This document shows positions 58,689 to 64,000 of a stretch of DNA of 64,000 nucleotides, in pieces (position 1 is the stretch's first letter; the number at the start of each line of letters is the position of its first letter). The position numbers and the translations under genes are program-made. Below the pieces are notes generated by a model. It did no database searches. It saw nothing but the letters and a program-made list of their open reading frames with translations, and was not told the origin of the DNA. The stretch covers positions 23,483,971 to 23,547,970 of the forward strand of contig NC_003070.9 of the NCBI RefSeq assembly GCF_000001735.4. The letters are read 5' to 3'. The DNA comes from Arabidopsis thaliana. Lineage: Eukaryota > Streptophyta > Magnoliopsida > Brassicales > Brassicaceae.

Positions 58689-60967
58689 TTAGTCATTGAG
58701 AGACAATTATGTGCTTTATTCTCATAAACATTGCTACCAATAAAGATTTAAAAAAAAAATCTTTTCTAACATATTCTAAAGAAAACAGTTGACATTTTAG
58801 ATTATTATATCATGTAATATATTATTTCTTCTGTGACACACTTTTTCCGTTTTTATATGGAATCATGTTTAGTGGGTAAAATATGTATGCAAAATTTGAA
58901 GATAAATTCAATATATATATATGAAAAGTATAATAATGTTTCTAAAGAAACTAAAAAAATAAAGTGAAAATAAAAAGAGAAAAATGTACAAACCTTTTAA
59001 AATAATCAAAAATATATTATTCTTGCTAGAAAAAAGAAAAAACTACAACATGATTATTTCAATTTTGGAGCTATTTTAGTGGCTTTACAAACTTTCTACA
59101 CCTCAACTAATCATGTCTATATATCTTCAATAGTTATCTGTAATTTTTTTTGGTCAACTGCTCTATAATATATTTATAATTTATTTTTAATTAGTATAGA
59201 TAATTATAAGATTATTTCAAAATATATCTAAAAATTTTAGGTTTTCTTATAAATATATAATCTTGAAATTTCATTCAGTTACACTTTGACAAGAGGCAAG
59301 ACTAGTATGAAATGACTTCATATCATCTTAATTCAAATTAAGATTTTAAAAGAACAAAAAAAATCAAATCTTGTTGTAAAAAGTTTGATCTTGATTAGAA
59401 ATATCCAAATATGAGAGAGATGTGTTGTTGACTAAAGGATAGGAAAGAGAATGGGGACACACTTGAATCTCTTCTCTCTCACATGTCTAACTCACTTTGC
59501 TATTTCTTTCTTTGCTTCGGACAGTGAGCCCTCTCTCCTAACTTTATTTGTTTTCCATTTTTATATTCCCCTTTTTCTCTTTTACTTTTTATCTAAAATT
59601 CTTTTTTTTTATTTTCTTTTAAAAGTTTTGAAAGTGATTTATTAATATATATATATATATATATACGTACATATATTTTGTTTCCACCTAATTTGAAAGT
59701 TTGTATGATGCATTTAATATCCGGTGGCTAAAGTACCCGACCAAAAAATCCAAATAGTCAAAATTTGGTGCTAGATATAAATAAAAGTTTTCTAGAGATA
59801 TATCATATATTATATATTTTGGGTTTAATTAGATTTGTTTTGCTACTCCATTATGAATAATCTTTACATTAATTTGTTTTGTTTAATGTCAACAATATTA
59901 CATTTGCACACATTTGACTTTTGACAATAAAATAAAGAGTTTTGACTTTCCTTCTTTCACTTTTTGTTTTGCCAACTTTTTACCTAAAGTAATGTGACTT
60001 GTCTTTTTTTACTTAGAAATTTCATGATAGGAAAAATTTGAGGCCGACCATTACTGAACTTATACAATATTTTACTTGTTCTTCTTACATAAATAGCTAT
60101 AAACATACACAAATCAGTCCATTTCATCTACATGTAACATTAATAACTTTAATAAATAAACAAGATATGGACAGTGTGAAATTCACAATAAATGTACTAG
60201 ATAGATTTTCAAAAATGGAAGAAGAGTGTTGAAGGAAGCTTTCAGCTTGAGGATGGTGTCTCAAAAGGTACAATAAGGCTCTGTTTCTATGAAAGTCCCT
60301 TACTTATTACTTCACAACACATATACACACATTATGATACATACATATATAGAGAGATATGATTGTGGGTCTCTGAAACATGATGTCATCAAAAGTGGGT
60401 CTCTTTCTGATTCTTGTAAGGAAAGTGATCTCAACTGTTGCTTTTTTATTTTCCTTCTCATGAATTTGTGGGGATTAAGAGATATGATTCTCTTCACACA
60501 TTGGTGGTCCAACAATAGTTCAAAATTCTAATAGCTGCTGGTAGTTTGATTTTGGTAGAGTTTGTTGAGTTTAAAAAGTGAGAGATATCAACAAATACAT
60601 ACTATAAATCTATAATTGAATAAGAATACAAATTTCAATGGTAAATGTGTTAAACTTGAATAAAACATCAAAGAATGAAACAAGCTTTAAATCTAAGATC
60701 TAAGCTAATATCTCCTCTATACATAGTTGTGATTAGAATTTCTTATATTACATAATCATCAAATTCTAGTTATAGATCCACTGATCCAGTTCAAAAAAAA
60801 AAAAGATCCAAAAATCTGGCAAATTATTAAGTCCAAAACCTTTTTAATGTGAACTTGTCCATTTTCCAATGGGAAACATTACAAAAAGGTTTGAGAAAAC
60901 TCATCTAAAATTGAATAAATGAAATTGCTCTATATATCATACCCTCAAGAGATTATTATGTTGGTTT
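58689..60967. other. AT-rich intergenic region
   Basis: About 2.3 kb. A (TA)n run at about 59645-59665. Short open frames only; no gene or RNA recognised. The end near 60970 is the 3' UTR side of JMJ17. Confidence 0.45.
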
Positions 60968-63900
60968 TTAAGTGAAAAACCAGGGAAGAATATGAACCTG
61001 AGGACTCCGTTTAGTTGTCCGTTTGATGTGTTTTCGGGTTTTCCACTTTAAGTCATTAACTGCTGCATCAGTCGCGACCATTCTTGTCCGTCTTTGGTTC
61101 AGAGACGGTCTCTCTGGCTCTGTTGCTCTGTTAATAGATATCAATCAAACAAATGGGTTCAGAAAAATGGGAGGAAGTGTAGAGTATCTTAACGAATCTG
61201 TAAACATTCTCGGTTCAAGCCACTAAGCCTAACAGAAACCACACAATCAGTAGCTTTTGATTGTGACCTAAACTAATGAGTGAAGCAAAAGTATAGAGGT
61301 TTCAAGAAAGTATGCTTTTAAAAATCTAAGATCGATGTGAATACAAGTGTGTAGCAATGTGGTTTAGAGTAAGCTTTTATTGCAAAGGAACAAACCTGGC
61401 GGGATCGATCTGTGGAGTGGTTTCTGCCAGTGGACAGCAAGCGGAGCAGACATAAGCCTTAGGCCGCCAATGAAGCTTTAAACAATAGGTGTGATACCAT
61501 TCGCCACATTGACTACAAGAAACCATGGATCTTGAGTTGTATGGCTTTAGACAAATGCAGTGTAACATACTCCGAGCTCGTAAAGACTGCATCAATTTAC
61601 CATGATACAAACAGTTTTAGATAACAGTAAGGTTATGTGTTAAGCTTTGCTAACATTCATTTCATATTAACCTGAAGTTCCTGCTCTGCATGAACAGGTA
61701 AGTTTTCACCCTCAGAAATAAGCTCGAAAACATCTTCCAAGGCAAGAGCACCTGAGTCTGTTACCACCTGCAGATAAAACCAATAGCTCTCGTTTTCATT
61801 AAACATTCCATAGAGACTTTACGCGATCAACTGAGAAAACGTGTGTTGGTTATGTACCTTTCTAGCTCGTTTTGCCCACTCCAGTCCAGTGTCTTTTAAC
61901 TCCATGAGTCTCTTGCCTAAGTAATACTCTTCAGGTAATATTTCAAGTGTTTGTCCCTGTCAATAAGAATGACGAAACTCACAAACCAGATCACTGTGGT
62001 TTCCTTGAAAATCCAAAGAGAAGGATAATGCTTAAAGATCCAAAGACATCTTAGTCTGTGTAGGAAGTTAATATATTATCCGAACATACCTCTTTTAAGT
62101 GCTGCTGAATATGCTGTAACGAGGGCTTTCCAACATCTTCTAGCAACTGCCATTTAAAGACGCACTTAAAACAATTAAACGGGGTACATAACCACACTGA
62201 GTGTCACGAACCAATTAAAATTCAGAAATCTATTTGTACCTCAGAGGTAGGTGAGCTAGAGCTTAACGTGATGGTCTTACAACACCATCCTAGTTTTAGA
62301 CTTGCAGTTCGAAGTTTGGGAAGTTCATCGAAATTGAGACCAAGGGCCAGACCAGATCTCCTAGCGGAGTCCACTCTGGTTATCAAATCCATTATCTTCG
62401 GAAGGATATTGCTATGCGTGCCATCATCTATTTTCGCATTGTCCAACAAATCTTCAGTTTCTTGCAAGAGCTGATGATTATCACACTGCCACCTCTCGCA
62501 GTTAAGCAACAATGTTTCAAGAATTCGTGGCTCTTGAAGCTGAACATTGAGCAATTTAGCCTGAGTAACTAGATCCTGCAAAAAATTAAAGCATTAAATT
62601 CTCCAAAAATCAAATCAGTTACAAAAACATAAACAGAAACCAAAGTAGGCACAGGAGGCAGACAAACCTTTAATACAGGAAGTTCAAGCATAGAACATGG
62701 AGATGATGCCATAGAGGAAGTGGCTGATAGAAAAGGCTCAGATTTCTGAAGCCAAGTTTCAGCCGACGAGATTGTGTTCTCTATGCCTTGCAGAGTAGGT
62801 AAAACCGCATCAATGTTGACTGACATCCTAGGAACAAACATCTTTTGATAAATAAAAGACTTAAGAAAAACTAAGCATGGGCTGAAGTAAAAAAATTTAC
62901 AAGCCTGAACAATTATATACCTTACGAGATCTTTAAGCTCGTACATCTGAGTTTCATTTTCAAGGATAGTGCTTGCTCTTTCCTCCCAACACCGTGCTGT
63001 TGACAAAATTCCCGAGATCTCAACAAATATCTCCTCCTCTTCGATGTGTAGTCTGGAAATAGAATGTTTGGCATGTTAATAAAAAATCAAAGTAGAATGC
63101 ATATTACATATATTCTATAATCGATATAGGGGACAACATACATAACAGCTTCCGAGAGCAGTTGCTCAATGAAATCCAGAGATTTTCTTGCAGTATAAAC
63201 CTACATAAAATTCAACACACAATAAAAACTGCATCAAAGATATGAACCACAGAAAGAGCACTCAAAACATAAAACCTAATGCTATTTCATCAATTAATAT
63301 AACAATATTTCCATGCATTTTACATTCAATCTCAGATGCAAACAATGCAAGGAATTATTGCAATTCCTATTCAGACTATCATATGATAACTGTTGAATGA
63401 GAGATATAACTTAGGAAATTCAAGAGAGAGAAAACATATACCGTTCGAGCTTTTTCCCGGCAAGATGCCTTCTTCAATTCAACTTCAACAAGAGGGAGTC
63501 CTTCAACTATATCATCAGATACCATGGTTAGGGTTAACCTATCAGCATATCACTACGCATTACAACAGAAAAATAGGTGGGAACCAGAGAAAGACCTTGA
63601 ATGCCTAAGGATGCTCCATCCCGTAGAAGGGAACTGAGGTCACTAATTAGCTTTCGTTGGTCCTTGCCTTCACGAACATCAACCATTACATCATTAAAGC
63701 GTGAAATCCAAGACAAAGTGTCAACATGATACTGCCTCAGGATATTCAACTCAGGAACGTTAATGCTGAAACTATCGAATTCATGAAGCAACTCTTCCAC
63801 ATTCTGTGCAGAAGAAAAGAAATAATTCAGAAAGGTTCGACAAAAGAGCTTGTTGTTAATCACACTGAAAGATACAGAACAAAAGTACAGCCAACCTCGA

Positions 63901-64000
63901 GAGATAAAGAACCAGTCAAAACTTTGTTACTTTTATCACGGGCTGATTCTGATTTCTTTACCAAATCCAGAATCCCTTCTGTTTCTGGAAGTTGAACATG
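60968..64000 (-). CDS. JMJ17: KDM5-type JmjC histone H3K4 demethylase JMJ17, 3' part
   Basis: Gene continues beyond base 64000. Exons read: 64000-63896 (partial), 63803-63596, 63506-63442, 63200-63142, 63052-62921, 62827-62668, 62575-62240, 62146-62090, 61956-61858, 61767-61672, 61586-61396 and 61127-60968 (stop 60968-60970). This part encodes the PLU-1-like helical region (long amphipathic helices, e.g. LHEFDSFSINVPEL, NCERWQCDNHQLLQETEDLL) and a C-terminal PHD finger (CICLKP...CSQCGEWYHTYC...CSAC, C4HC3 pattern), then a basic tail (RTRM, KTRKHIKRTTKR). The JmjN/JmjC catalytic part lies outside the window. AT1G63490 (JMJ17) is reported to remove H3K4 methylation and affect the dehydration response; the PHD finger probably reads histone H3. 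Confidence 0.93.

Noticed and set aside
59451..59645. 64-aa Phe/Leu-rich ORF
   Set aside because: Pyrimidine-rich sequence translates to hydrophobic residues; no other evidence.
60205..60320. Possible miRNA precursor (GAAGGAAGCTTTCAGC)
   Set aside because: It vaguely recalls miR319-like sequence, but no complementary arm is present nearby.
1..64000. CRISPR arrays, operons, bacterial-type elements
   Set aside because: None seen; the window is plant nuclear DNA.

Overview
This window is plant nuclear DNA. Genes carry GT-AG introns, intergenic DNA is AT-rich, and the families present are plant families (P-class PPR, CC-NB-LRR, AHL, LURP1-like, GT47). From gene order, exon structure and protein lengths I recognise the lower arm of Arabidopsis thaliana chromosome 1, roughly AT1G63300 to AT1G63490. 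Locus numbers and gene names are from memory; exon coordinates were read directly from splice sites and reading phase.

Layout. 1-3.1 kb: the 3' part of a long coiled-coil (myosin-heavy-chain-related) gene and a small hypothetical gene. 3.4-25.3 kb: a rearranged accessory cluster. It holds P-class (RFL-type) PPR genes and fragments, FMO GS-OX-like flavin monooxygenases (one intact, one decayed, one exon-1 fragment), two tandem RPS5-like NLR genes, NLR relics, and a short-chain dehydrogenase. Several members show recent rearrangement: a 583-bp identical tract shared by the two PPR genes, an inverted PPR fragment abutting the truncated 5' end of another PPR gene, a frameshifted PPR, a nonsense-truncated PPR, and an FMO fragment and SDR gene that read into each other's antisense. 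25.6-26.7 kb: a non-autonomous Mutator-like foldback element with a 9-bp target duplication and tRNA-like sequences in both arms. 26.8-28.0 kb: a LURP1-like gene. 28.0-31.9 and 34.8-38.9 kb: AT-rich DNA with no recognisable gene.

31.9-64.0 kb is mostly single-copy housekeeping or signalling DNA. It holds a KDELC/O-glucosyltransferase-like gene with an exon-scale internal duplication, a pseudokinase LRR-RLK, the copper P-type ATPase HMA5, an F-box pseudogene, a GT47 xyloglucan glycosyltransferase (XUT1), glutathione-peroxidase-like GPX8, the tandem AT-hook paralogues AHL5 and AHL12, and the 3' part of the KDM5-type demethylase gene JMJ17.

There is no operon-like organisation. The clearest joint logic is in the PPR cluster: both longer PPR genes, and one broken copy, keep matches to miR161 and/or miR400, so the family appears to be under small-RNA control while it duplicates, converts and decays. 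The NLR pair shares a duplicated promoter block with a W-box and a 74-nt leader intron. I found no wholly undescribed molecular system; the most novel-looking structures are the PPR inverted arrangement, the SDR/FMO antisense junction, the tRNA-like MULE arms and the exon duplication.
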